From NCBI RefSeq assembly GCF_037975245.1, contig NC_092568.1, positions 7,671,501 to 7,735,500 on the forward strand: 64,000 bases of DNA, given 5' to 3'. Positions within the stretch are counted from its first letter, which is position 1; each line of letters begins with the position of its first letter. The stretch is from Apostichopus japonicus. Its lineage: Eukaryota > Echinodermata > Holothuroidea > Aspidochirotida > Stichopodidae. The position numbers and the translations under genes are program-made. Shown here one piece after another: positions 1 through 12,408 of the stretch. The notes beneath the pieces are model-generated. The model searched no databases and was not told the DNA's origin. It was given only the letters and a program-made list of their open reading frames with translations.

Positions 1-1222
1 ATTATTAGTTATGCATATTGTGTTCCAAAGGGTTTGTACATCCAATTGTCAACAGAGTTTGGTAAACAGTTCATCCTAACAATGTAATCATTGTTAATAG
101 TAATAAAACCAACGTACTAGAAATATTTCTATAAATAGTTTGGGTAGGTTAATATAGCTCGAGCTATGATCTTATGCCGTTCCATCAGTTCTTTGCGAAC
201 ACCATAGAACAATTAATAAAATTGGTATTGATATATCCTTGTAATTAACTAAACATATTCTAGAACTGGACCGAACATCTGTTTTGTGTGTGTGTTCAGT
301 CAAACTAATCACAACAACATGTCTAGTCTTGTCTAAGGTAGACCCATTGCCAATATATATAACTTTAGGATCGATGACACGCAACAACTGTGATACTAAC
401 GGGTATTGAATTTAAAAAAAGAGAGTTTAATATGAAGATAATTGAAGAGCTAGTCAGTTCTGCATAACATGTTACTATAGTGTTTATGCAAGGTACTACA
501 AACGATTTAAAGGTGCATGGTGCAATCAACTTTGTGCAAACTTTGGTTATATAGTACGTAATAATCAGTAACAGATTCCGTAACAAATACTAACCGTAGA
601 TGACTATTCATGCAAGTGGGACTTATTGTTGACACTGTATGCATTGTAAAAATCAACAAGTGTCTTTTTTTGGCCGATCATCGGAAAACTTAACCAATAA
701 TCTAGTTTTGGAAGTTTTACCCTAAAGAAAATGAACCCTTTGTTAAGGTTTGCATTTTCTTCACATTTCATTAAGTATCCTATTCACAATTTCTTTTCCA
801 ATTCAAGCAAAGGTGTAAGTCAATATTGAATTAGGTGGGATGGCTGAGTAAAATAATGCATACAAGAATGAACTACCTAAAATCCTGCGTGTAACGTTCG
901 TTAATCTTTCACTCGCAATGCAGGTGTCTTGTTTGACAAGTATTAGCACGACTTATCAAACTGGTTATGGTTTACAAATCATTAACAAATACCACCACTT
1001 GCAGGGACAATGTTCAGGGATATTTCTACGTTATTAACGACTGTTTACAAAGTTTCGTTACCTCAGATGAGCTTTCAAGAAACACGTTGATAACAATATT
1101 GGATTCCAAATAGCATAAAACATCGCAACTATCTTTGTCTCAATTCAATTCAAGTCAAGTCAACGACGTTGCTAGATGACCACAATACACACTGAAGAAA
1201 AATTGGCATGATCTCTTCCATC
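1..1222 (+). other. 5' flank of FReD gene 1 (repeat-unit DNA)
   Basis: No coding exon is visible. The stretch is homologous to the 5' flanks of genes 3 (about 15,350-16,760) and 4 (about 24,350-25,680): the same phrases recur in the same order, for example near 25, 15,365 and 24,365. The window therefore opens inside a repeat unit. The TATA-containing part seen upstream of genes 3 and 4 would lie before position 1. Short reading frames here are not conserved between copies and are treated as chance. Confidence 0.7.
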
Positions 1223-4200
1223 ATGAAGGCTGCTATTCTATTGATCCTGGTTGGATGTATTTCGTTCTGCATCAGCTCTGAACCTTTGACTGAAAGTGAA
1301 AATACTGTAAGAAAACTTTAAAATATTCTCTTATATTTTTTAATATGTTTTTCATGTAAAACACAGCTTTTGCCTTTCGTATCTGAAACAAGTATTATAT
1401 TCAGTTCATTTGTGGAGGTTTAGATTTTTTTAACAAAATGGTGATGTCGTTCTCATTTAGTTGATGTTACTAGTTTGCAATAATGTTATCGTGAATATCA
1501 TATTGAAATATATATATATATATATATCTAAATACCACTTATAACATCTCTTAACAGCAGTAGCTCAATGACAATGTAAGTTGTATGTTTAGAATATCAT
1601 CATCTGATCACGTCTTTTCTATATTGAAGTTTTCTACCAAAATTCATCGAGGAGTAATCAGTCACTTTTAGATGATTTCACCGGAATCATCTTTTAATAG
1701 AATATAGAAGATTTAAGATGATGAGAATAATATTTGAAGAATAACATACCAATTATGATGAAAATCGAGGATACGTCGGAATTTGTAAAATCTTATCATA
1801 CATCATGAATTTTATTATTGCATATAAAAGGTAATAATATTTTGAATAAAACACTTATGCCATCAATACAGACATCTGAGATGAAAAGTTGTGCACCTTC
1901 ATCTTAACTTTATAATGTAGAAATTTCTGCATGATGCTAAGTGAGGAAAAACAGTCTCAGAATTACATTGAAGTACACGAGAGAATCCAAGAGGGATTAT
2001 CAACAAGTTACACTTCTGTTACTTTCACATATAAAGAAAGATACAAATTCAAAGTGATTGTAATTCCTGTATCATGGTTTATTACGATAAGTCTTCTACA
2101 AACGTTAAGATACAGATCGTAGATTCCCTCGTTTATGAAAATCACTAGTTTTCAAAACAAAGTATATAGATACCTGCAACTACTGTACAGCATTCATAAG
2201 AAACATAGATGAAATTATTGATTACGGGGGAATACATGTTGTTTTTCCAGTAAAGAATCTATAGGGTTCCTAGTAATCGTAATAGTGAAAAAGGGGGGGG
2301 GGGGTAAGGTGTAGAAATAAGTCTTTGGTTTAGACTTCAAAGGAGTCTCAAGAGTTACAAAGTACAATCGACCTATCAACCCTTGGACCACATGTCTTTA
2401 GTGCAGATATTACACTTAAACTTAACCATGTTCCATACAATAGAAATTTGCATGATTTTTGAAGGATAATTGTCTGTACAAATATCTTTTACAAATTTAA
2501 GACATTATGTGTAAATTCTATCTACAGAAACACAATAATGCACAAACGCACGACGCGACGTTGATATAAGACTCGACAGAAATAAACAGAAATATATATG
2601 TTTATGGTTGTACTTCAACCCAATATTGGAAGTAGGGAAGGTGATCTGCATCATCATTGAGAGTTTACAAATATGGAAACGCCACTGAATTAGAAACTTA
2701 AACTTTACATCATAAAACATATGATTTAGCTAGCACTGATAGTATGTTTCATCATATGTTAATGAGATAGATAACTCAATGTTGCTTATTCGTAAAGATA
2801 TGTTTGTGTTTTTGGTTCGATGTGCAAACTGGTCGCTGGAAAGCATCTTATGAATTAAGTTATTATCATAAATATTGTAGTAAATTATATTTTAACAAAC
2901 ACACCGAACATCATTGATGGTACGATAAAGGTTCAATCTTGTTTTCTTTCTTTTCTTAGTTCGAACGGTCTTTAGCAGATCCGGCTAAGAGAAAAAAGCG
3001 GCAGTCAGGTAAATAATGAATTGTTCTATGTTTCAAATTTCATTACAATAATTTATATGTCCGTACATAGGTCAATATAGCACAGTCTCACTGTAAGCTT
3101 ATTCCAACTCAGACCTTCAGTCTAGCCAACTGAATAGTTAGAGTTTCAATAAATGCTTTCGTCATATATAAGATCTATAAGATTTGCAATAAGTTTGCAT
3201 ACATCAAACTCATCGATTCAAGCTTAACAAAAATGTAGTCTAAAAGTACAAAATATAACTAGAAATATTCTTGTCTATACAATCATAATTTTTTTCTATT
3301 GTAACAATTTGTGTGTCCTAAGCATATACAGGGTACAAAAGTGGATGTAAAGAATCTCTGTGCAAATACCGATGAATCGTTTTTTTTTATAACAGTAAAA
3401 ATATAGTTGTATTTTTTTCTTTCCGTCCTGAGTAGCACTTTTTCTTAATATTGATAAAATGAAATAAGTATGTAAAACAACACAAAGATTTAGAAGATAT
3501 AAATCGTCTTAACACCTACATAAATTTTGATCAAGAAATAAGACTTCAATTGGATCCTTCTCAAACAGGTCTTTCGGGTCCCAATAGGATTTACCATTCT
3601 CCTGAGTACCCACGTGACTGCTATGATATTCTGCAATCTTCTTCCGGTCATTCTCCACCAAGTGGTCAGTACTACATTCAACCAGATGGTGGTAACGTCA
3701 TCAAGGTCTACTGTGATATGGAAACTGACGAGGGAGGATGGACGGTAAGATGAAATGATATTACACTCTTTGTTGTGACATTGTTATAAAATTTCATTAT
3801 TGTTGCATCTTACAACGCTAAACTTTAAATAGAGTTCAGTTGAAAATAAGTGTCGTTCTGGAGTCGTGACCTTACACTTAGCTCTTCTTTCAAATGAAGA
3901 ATTAAATTGGGTTATGTTGCCAACTGAGGGGGCTAAATCATATATGTAAAGACAAAAATGAATGATTGTCTTTCGGAAACTATTGCCAATGACCGACTCC
4001 CTAAATAAACTGTGTGCCATACCAATTCCTTGTTGCATTTAAATGAGACACACAAAAAAAAATATTTGGGAGATCTTCGGATAAATGTTCCTTCACACAA
4101 AAAGCTGAATGCTTGATCGAGTCTAAATATGAAGTCATGGAGCTAGATATGCATCAATTACTCATACTTATCTTTATTAATAGCGGGTATATTTTCTGTA

Positions 4201-6164
4201 ATGTTAAAGTAATTAAACTATTGAAGCATGACGCAATGATGTTATTGGTTTCAGTGTCAACACTGGTATCATTCTGCTTTATGCTGAATTGTCAAACAAA
4301 AAGCAAGAACAAGGTTTCAGATCGTATTAGCACCGTGACATCACAGATTAACCATTTCGAATCATTGTAAACGCTTTTCTGAAAGTTAGCTTCTTTATCT
4401 ATCCCAATCCTTTACCAGTAAATCGATTTTCAGTATTATGTACTGGGAAACGGCACAGATGAGTCTTGTCCTTTAAACAACAAGTTTGGTGGTCAACATG
4501 TTTTGAATGTGGATGGAGTCAGTTGATAGAAGGTTAACTCCATAACAAATCCTTTTCCGTTTCAAACTTATAAAAGTCGGAAACATTGAAGTAACTAAAT
4601 GGGTATAACAGGTAGGTCTAGCAATATCCCAGTATGCTTTTAACATGGTAACTGAGGTAAATTCAGGTCACGTGGCATGTATAATTATAGTGCAAACAAA
4701 GTGTCAAAAAGTTTTCCAAAACGGATTGACCAATTTTGCTTAATCTTGTTTAGAAGTTTACCCGTGCATGGTGGAAACTTGTGTCTATTCACGAAGGGTG
4801 TTTGCTATGAGCTACACAACTCCATGGATTGTCCTCTTGTGTACTTTATATCAAAGTCCTATATACATTTCTATGTAATAAATGGAAGCATGCATAAGGA
4901 GACATACTTTATTCTTGTTCAAGCCACACTTATTTAATCTACTCTATTACATAGTTTGGAATAATCACTGAATTAGCCTGTAAACAACATGCACATGAAT
5001 ATTTTGTTATACGTCCATTTTTCACAAGAGATAGAGGGGGGGGGGGGGGTTATTTTTAAATATTCTTGCTGGGAGCAACACCTCATGGTCTTCGATCGAT
5101 AAGAATTTTAGTCTCACTGTAGACATACAGATTAGACTAGATATAAGAGATAGAAGGAATGTGTGTTACCAATAACAACTGATGGTAAATCATATTTGTT
5201 TCCTCATATTTGTTCCCTTGTTATGTTACAGGTCTTCCAGAGACGTTTAGACGGTACCATTAACTTCTATCGTTCGTGGTCCTACTATCAAAGTGGGTTC
5301 GGGAACCTAAATACAGAATTCTGGCTTGGAAATGACAACATACACTATCTTACTTCCCAGAGAGACTACGAGCTGAGGGTTGATATGAACAACACTTTAG
5401 GAAACCATTACTTTGCCAAGTACAACAAATTCAGAATTGGCGACTCATTCTCCGAGTACCGTTTAGTACTTGGAGCGTATTCGGGTACAGCAGGTAAACT
5501 ATAAACACACATATAGTTAAGGTTTTTCTGTATATTTGATTGCATCACGGTTCAGTATATACAGGGAAACAATAACCATGCCCATAGTATCATGCATGGC
5601 GTAACTCATGATGGAGTTCCTGTTGTTTAAGGAAAGCGATGTGTTGTTAAAAAAGTGATACTTTCGAGCTGTTATGTTAAATGCGCATTTATAAGAAGCT
5701 TATTCCCATAAATATACGAACCGATTATAGAACATGTGTTTGTTTCCACGAAGCTATCTTTCAGCTACATTGTTAGCTGAGGATTGATGTGAATATCTCC
5801 TAAGGACATGATATCTTTTGTAATCATTGTTTACTACATAATATTTCAACGAACAGGCAAAATGGAAGTTTATAAATTGATCGAGTGTCTTTTCGAATGA
5901 TTACATACAGGTGATGCTCTCACTTTCCAGGACACGATGAGGTTTTCCACGTACGATAATGACAATGACGTTTATTCCAGCAACTGTGCGAGTCATTCAT
6001 TATACGGAAGTGGAGCGTGGTGGTATAAGGATTGTCACTTATCTAATCTAAACGGTCAGTACTACGGTTACAGTACATTCTCCAGTATTTACTGGCACCA
6101 ACTGCCTGGTAATAATGAACAAATTCCTTTTGCTGAGATGAAGCTTCGTCCTCGTTCAATTTAA
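1223..6164 (+). CDS. FReD gene 1: secreted fibrinogen-domain protein, 5 coding exons
   Basis: Coding exons are 1223-1306, 2960-3008, 3536-3744, 5232-5493 and 5911-6164; phases fit and give 285 residues. Exon 1 is a hydrophobic signal peptide (MKAAILLILVGCISFC start). An in-frame ATG at 1208 adds five residues, but I chose 1223 because only that ATG is shared with gene 3. Exon 2 ends in a basic RKKR furin-like site, predicting a cleaved propeptide. Exons 3-5 form a full FReD: PRDC and VYCDMET cysteines, EGGWT/VFQRR across the exon 3/4 junction, WLGNDNIHYLTSQ, an NNT glycosylation sequon, the calcium-loop region TYDNDND...NCAS, AWWY and the terminal EMKLRPRS. Family knowledge: such proteins are extracellular lectin-like molecules binding acetylated sugars; that role is inferred here. 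Exon 3 has Gly and Ser where the other copies have two Cys. Candidate polyadenylation signals lie near 6,986. Confidence 0.9.
5755..5815 (+). pseudogene. Exon-4 relic inside last intron of FReD gene 1
   Basis: Within the exon 4-exon 5 intron, a roughly 50-base stretch resembles the part of exon 4 encoding the DYELRVDMNN region: GCTGAGGATTGATGTGAATA here against the exon 4 stretch around 5,372-5,392. It is followed at once by a TAA. This copy is the most degraded of the four; the equivalents in the other units are clearer. Confidence 0.55.
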
Positions 6165-8390
6165 GATTTTAAGCGAGAACATTGAATCATTATATACTGG
6201 GATCCAACTGTATATGGTCGTACAAAATGGATGAGGAAATCAACTTTACGATTGTTATGACTTACGGAAATGTATTGTGCAATTATTGCTTTGAAAATCA
6301 AATCCATGAAATGATTCTGCATAGATCACTTTCTCTCTCCCTTTATTATGATTATTACAATTGTTCTTGTTCTTGTGATTACAATTTTGGGGTCTGGATA
6401 GTCAAATCCTTAATAGTAAATATAATCAAGAAATATCTTCTTAAAATCATCAAGATGAGCCCCTTCCTTCTCAAAGTTGAACAATTCTGTCGATATAAGA
6501 ACATAAAATGGGTATATTTATAGTTGACGCTAAAGCTGTCGACTCAAAATGATCACTGCTGTGATAAGTACGAACTGTTTGGACACTTAAGCTTCTCGAA
6601 ATTATAATACAAACTGCATTGTTTTGTGAAAGTAACTTAAATATGTCCCTTCTTATAGTTTTGTTGTAGACATCGATACCAAATATATTCGGAGCAATGG
6701 TTGAATTTTGAAAGTAAATTCTCAATATGTCTATTTACAATGTCACGGGAAAATATACTGATGAAACCGAATACGCGAACCCTTGTTGTATTTCTTTATC
6801 GCCTGTTTGTAAACTCACTAAGACCTGTATATAACGAATGTTTATATTTTAACGATTAATATTATTTTGTAATGAGGATTTGTTTTTTATAGCATAGATA
6901 ATAACTGAATCAGTAAATTTTTGTTTATTATTTATAGGAACATAAATTAAACCTTAAATAATTTAATATTTATACAAAAAAAGTCAATAAAAATAAACTC
7001 AACTGTAAATTAATTAACGAGGACAAAAATTCATCAGTATGTTTTATCATGCTAATATATATTTATTTTCTCTCTGTCTGTTGATGCTATTGGGAGAGCT
7101 TACAGAACATGCAGGAAGCACAACAGTTCTACGATACTGTTATGGGGTCGTGAAGTTCTTTCTCTTTTCTAATAGAAATATTGGCAATACTTTTGTTAAT
7201 CTATATACCTTGAGATAGTGTAAAAAAAAAACTATTGGTTACCTACAGTTTGGAAATTTTACTTTGCATGAACTATAGTGGTGCATTTTATTGTCCAGTG
7301 CAAAAATATGTTTTCGTACGACTCATGTTTCTACAGATTTCAAGATCATTTATAACTTTCACAACATACACCAGAACTATCGATTAATGATATCATACGT
7401 CATATATGTATCCATGGATCATTTGTAATGCATGTTATTTTTGCGGAGAACATTTATTTCTTCTGAGAACCTTCACTTTCAGCTGTTTTTGCTTTAATTG
7501 CTTAAGATCAGCTCAAAATAAACTTCAATATATATCATGTTATAACCATAACTGATATAGGATACATAATATAGAAAACTATGTGCCATTAATCAAACGA
7601 AAAGAGTCAAATTACCAACATTAAGGCAAAAGGATCCAGAAACAGAAGAAGAAATACACTAACGCCTGTGTCACTAAAAAGGAGCTGGACACATTAAGAA
7701 TCGAAACTATTAATACGAAGCAACTAGCATCTCTGTATTATTATGACTTAAAGTCGTCACTGTACTGTTAAGTCTGCACTTGTGAACATCCTCATGTGAA
7801 CAATCTATGGATGCAGATAACGTAAAACGTAACGATTGATCTAATCTGTAGATCATACTCCTTCTCAACTGCTGTCATACTTAAATGAGACCGTTTTACA
7901 AACATTGCCCCATATTTTAGACATTCCTCCATCTTCTGTTTTCTTTTTATTTCATTGTGAACTTGGTGTGGTTTTTTACCGCGATGTTGCACCATTAAAC
8001 CTTAAATGCTGCGTCTCTTATTACATTAATTTTAGGGACTTACATTAGTTCAGTGCATTAATGTTGCTTAAAGTCTGTCAATCTATTGCATTCTTATAAC
8101 AGGTATGTTATAAGAATTGCATTCTTATTGCATTCTTATAACAGGTTTTCCAATATATATATATACTGTACATCCCGATTTATATGTTAATAACAATATA
8201 GATAGGAAAGAACCAAGATAGAAAGTACACGCTTGGGGAAATAGCAACATTTAGTTATCAACATGCACAGAACGGGTACATATCTTGGTGTATTGTCAGC
8301 ACTTAAAGTCTTGCCGTAAAAACTTGATTCTCGAATATTTTCGTAACAGCTGTTTTGCGCTTGACGAAGAGATCTAACAGACGGTATTTT
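6165..8390 (+). other. 3' flank of FReD gene 1 / inter-unit DNA
   Basis: No coding exon found. The sequence is collinear with the 3' flanks of genes 2 (12,409-14,550), 3 (22,102-23,450) and 4 (30,879-32,860), so it is ordinary unit DNA (3' UTR plus spacer). A candidate polyadenylation signal AATAAA lies at about 6,986. Short ORFs on both strands are not conserved in frame between units. Around 8,090-8,145 the phrase TTGCATTCTTATAACAGG recurs with an inverted piece between the copies. Confidence 0.6.
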
Positions 8391-8429
8391 GATGTCGTTC
8401 ACTTTTATTAGAAGTAACCATTTTGTAAT

Positions 8430-8488
8430 ACAATATATATATATGTATATGCATATATATATATATATATATATTTATGTATATATAC

Positions 8489-8535
<47 letters not shown>

Positions 8536-8555
8536 GGTGTGTGTGTGTGTGTGGA
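8430..8555. repeat. (TA)n/(TG)n microsatellite
   Basis: Alternating TA followed by TG dinucleotides, interrupted by ATGTATA/CATATA pieces. It lies in what was intron 1 of FReD gene 2. A similar TA-to-TG tract occurs in intron 1 of gene 3 at 16,981-17,053. A reading frame across it is an artefact of the repeat. Confidence 0.95.
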
Positions 8556-9740
8556 TATAAATATGTATGTGTGTACATCTCTTAACAGTAGGACCTCAGT
8601 AACAAATTAAACTGTTTTTTTTAGAATTTCTTTTCCCCTTTAACGTTTTTTCTTCATTGGAGTTTCCAACCAAAATTCTTTCGATGAGTACCCAGTCACT
8701 TTTAGATGATTTTAACCGGAATTATCTTTCGAATCAGATTTAAGTTAATCTTTAACAAGAACATCCCAAGTTACATTATGATGAATTCGAAAATACGTCA
8801 GAATTCGTATAAAAAAATAAACATAAATCATGAATCGTATTATTTTGATCGAACATAATTCATATATTACTTTTGAATAAAACACTAATGCGATCAACAA
8901 AGTCATCTGAGAAGGTCTGCTGGAAGGTAACAGATGCAAACTCGTAGATTCCCAGGTGTATGAACATAACTTGTTTTCCAAGCAAAGTACATCATACCTG
9001 CTACTTCTAAACAGCAAGTAAAATGAAGTAAATAGGAAATTATTGATTATCTAACGGGCTTTTCCGTAATAGCAAAAGAGGGAGAAATGTGTAGAGTAAG
9101 TCTGTGTTTTATTTCACAGGAGTCCCGAGGGTTACAAAGAGGTTCAATGGACCTATCAACCCTTGGACACCATGTCTTTAGTGCAGATATTACACTTAAA
9201 CTTAACCATGTTCCATACACTTAGACAGTTGCATGGACTTTGAAGGATAATGTCTGCACGAATATCTTTTACAAAATTACAACATTATGTGTAAACTCTA
9301 TCTACCGACACACAATCATGCGAAATCGCACAACCGCACGACTCGTCGTTGATATAAGACTCGACAGAAATAAACAAATACATATGTTTATGGTTGTACG
9401 TTAACCCAATATTGGAAGTAGGGAAGGCGATCTGAATCGCCTTTGAGAGTTTAAAAATATGGAAACGCCATTGAATTAGAAATGTAAACTTTACATCATA
9501 AAACATATGGTTTAGTTAACACAAATAGCATGTCACATATCGTCACATTTTAAAGAGATAGATGTCTAAATTTTGTCAAGATATGATTGTGTTTTGGTTC
9601 GATGTATGAACTGGTCGCTGGAATGCATCTTATAAATTAAGTTCTCGTAAATATTGTAATAAATCATATTTTAAGGTACACACCGAACATCATTAATGGT
9701 ACGAAAAAGATCCAATCTGAGTGGGTATTTTTCTTTTTAG

Positions 9741-12408
9741 TTCGAACACAAGGAACGGTCTTTAGCAGATCCTGCTGGGAGACAAAAGCGGCAGTCAGGT
9801 AAATAATGAATTGTTCTATGTTTCAAACTTCATTAAAATCATTTATATGTCCGTACATAGGACAATATAGCACAGTCTCACTGTAAGCTTATTCCAACTC
9901 AGACCTTCAGTCTAACCAACTGAATAGTTAGAGCTTCGATAAATGCTTTCGTCACATGTTTTTTCTCTCTCTTAATCTAAAAGATCTGCTATAAGTTTGC
10001 ATAGATTAAACTCATCGATTCAAACTCAACACAAATATTGTCTAAAAGTACAAAATATAACTAGAAATATTCGTGTCTATACCATCATAAATTTGTTTCT
10101 ATTGAAACAATTCGTGTGTTCTAAGCATGTTTCTGTTGAATGTAACCCGAATTTGAAGTAAATTATATCTTCAAGGGAACAAGAGTGGATGTAAAGAATC
10201 TCCGCCATGAGCAGCACTTTTTCTTAATATTTGTATAAATGAAATACGTATGTAATACAACACAAAGATTTAGAACATATAAATCGCCTTAGCACTTACA
10301 TAAATTTAGATCAACGAAGAAACAAGACTTCAATTGGATCCTTCTCAAACAGGTCTTTCGTGTCCCAAGGGGATTTCCCATTCTCCTGAGTACCCACGTG
10401 ACTGCTATGATATTCTGCAATCTTGTTCCGGTCAGTCTCCCCCAAGTGGTCAGTACTATATTCAACCAGATGGTGGTAATGTCATCAAGGTCTACTGTGA
10501 TATGGAAACTGACGAGGGTGGATGGACGGTAAGATGAAATTATATTACACTCTTTGTTGTAACGTTGTTATTAATATTCATTATTTGTACATATATCAAC
10601 GCTAAACTTTGATTACAGTTCAGTCGGAAATTAGTGTAGTTCTGGAGTAGTGACCTTACACTTAGCTCTTCTTTCAAGTGATAAATTATTTTTTCACAGG
10701 AAAGTGGGTTATGTTGCCAACTGGGGAGAAAAATACTATATTTAAAAAACATGTACATGTTGTCATTCTGAAATTATTGCCAATGACCGATTCCTGAAAA
10801 CGCTGTGTGTGACATAGCAATTCCTTGTTGTACTAAAATGAGACGCAAACCAAAATATATATTGTTATTAATTTCTCTTCACACAAAAGGTTGAATGCTT
10901 GAACGAGTCTAAATATGAAGTCATAGAGCTAGATGTGCATCAGTTTTTCCTACTTATCTGTATCAATAGCAGACGAGTTTTGCAAGTGCTGAATCTACAG
11001 CATTAAAGCAAAACGTAACGATGTCATTGGTTTCGGTGGTTTCAACACTGCTGTCATTCTGCTTTGAAAAAAAGCAAGTTGAAGGTGTTAGATAGTAGTT
11101 GCAACGTGACATCACATATCTACAACATGGCAACTACCAGACACGACTGATAAACTGTAGGATATCTCGCAAATGGAACCACAGTTTTCGTAGATGTTGC
11201 TGGGGGAGGGGGGGGGGGGTTGTCTCAGGTGAAGATGATGACTTGGTTTGTGTCCCTTTTAAACCTTCCAAAATGTAACAGTTACCAGTTTTTTTGATGA
11301 ATCATGGTTGTTGCATGTAAAAACTGTGGAGTACAACGAACACACATAAATTACTTGTTATAGTGTTATAAATCCGCCAAAATGATGTGATTTGGAATGA
11401 TTTACTTGAGGCAAATCCAAACAACATCACCTCAGTTGCCAACATTTTGTTCGGTGGCAAATCTCAACCATTTAGAATCATTGAAAACGTTTTTCTGAAA
11501 GTTAGTTTCTTTATATGTCTAAATCCTTAACAAGGAAATCGAGTTTCACTATTTATACTGGGAATCGGCACATATGAGTTTTTCCCTTTAAAGACGGAGT
11601 TCGGTCGTCAGTAGTCTTTGAATGTGGATGGAGTCAGATCATTGGAAAGTTTAACTCTTTAACAAATCCCTTTCTGTTCAAAACTAATAAAAATCGGAAA
11701 CATTGAAGTAACTAATGACGAGTATAACAGGAATATCAGCATTTATAAAAAGCTTATTCCCATACATATACAAAGGGACCTACTCTATTTAAAACGTTTT
11801 CTGATTAAAGAACCCCAGTCTTGAGGTGTTTAAGACAAGATTGCCCACGCATTGTTATTAGCACTGTTGCGCTGCGCACCAACATCCTCGTTGTGATACC
11901 CGAGAGGGGTTTTTTAGAGTACCTAACAGAAACAGAAACAGTAACAGAAACAAGTGTTTGCTTCCACGAACCTCTCTTGCAGTTAGACTATGAGCTGAGG
12001 ATTGATTTGAACAACTCCTAAGGACATGATTTTTGGAATCATTGCTTTACTCGGAAAACTAAATATTTTTGCAATCAACAGGCAAAATGGAAGTATATTA
12101 ATTGATCGAAAAAAACAATTAATTTGATTCTCTTTCCGAATGAAATACATACAGGTGATTCCCTAACTGCCCACGAGACCATGATGTTTTCTACGTACGA
12201 TAATGACAATGACGTTATTTCGACCAACTGTGCGAGTCATTCATCACAAGGAAGAGGAGCATGGTGGTATAAATACTGTCTTGTTTCTAATTTAAACGGT
12301 CAGTACTACGGTTACAGTGGAAATCCCAGTATTTACTGGCGCTATCTGCCTGGTGATGATGACCAAATTCCCTTCGCTGAGATGAAGCTTCGTCCTCGTT
12401 CAATTTAA
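9741..12408 (+). pseudogene. FReD gene 2: decayed copy lacking exons 1 and 4
   Basis: Three exons survive with good splice sites: exon 2 (9741-9798, RQKR propeptide end), exon 3 (10320-10528, PRDC...VYCDMETDEGGWT) and exon 5 (12155-12408, TYDNDNDVIS, AWWYKYC, ending MKLRPRSI and TAA). No signal-peptide exon exists upstream: the join near 8,385-8,395 skips the segment that in other units holds the promoter and exon 1. No exon 4 exists either: intron DNA jumps near 11,738 from the sequence matching gene 3 at about 20,285 to that matching about 21,567. Exon 3 ends in phase 0 and exon 5 starts in phase 1, so direct joining shifts frame. The remaining exons have no internal stops, so the loss looks recent or is masked by gene conversion. 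Confidence 0.88.
11980..12032 (+). pseudogene. Exon-4 relic inside last intron of FReD gene 2
   Basis: After a pyrimidine-rich run and TTGCAG that looks like a real splice acceptor, the sequence reads LDYELRIDLNNS and then stops at TAA. This is clearly related to DYELRVDMNNTLG of exon 4 in genes 1, 3 and 4. In this pseudogene it is the only remnant of exon 4-type sequence. Confidence 0.7.

Noticed and set aside
8389-8610. A 73-codon frame rich in Tyr/Ile/Val
   Set aside because: It reads through a TA/TG microsatellite.
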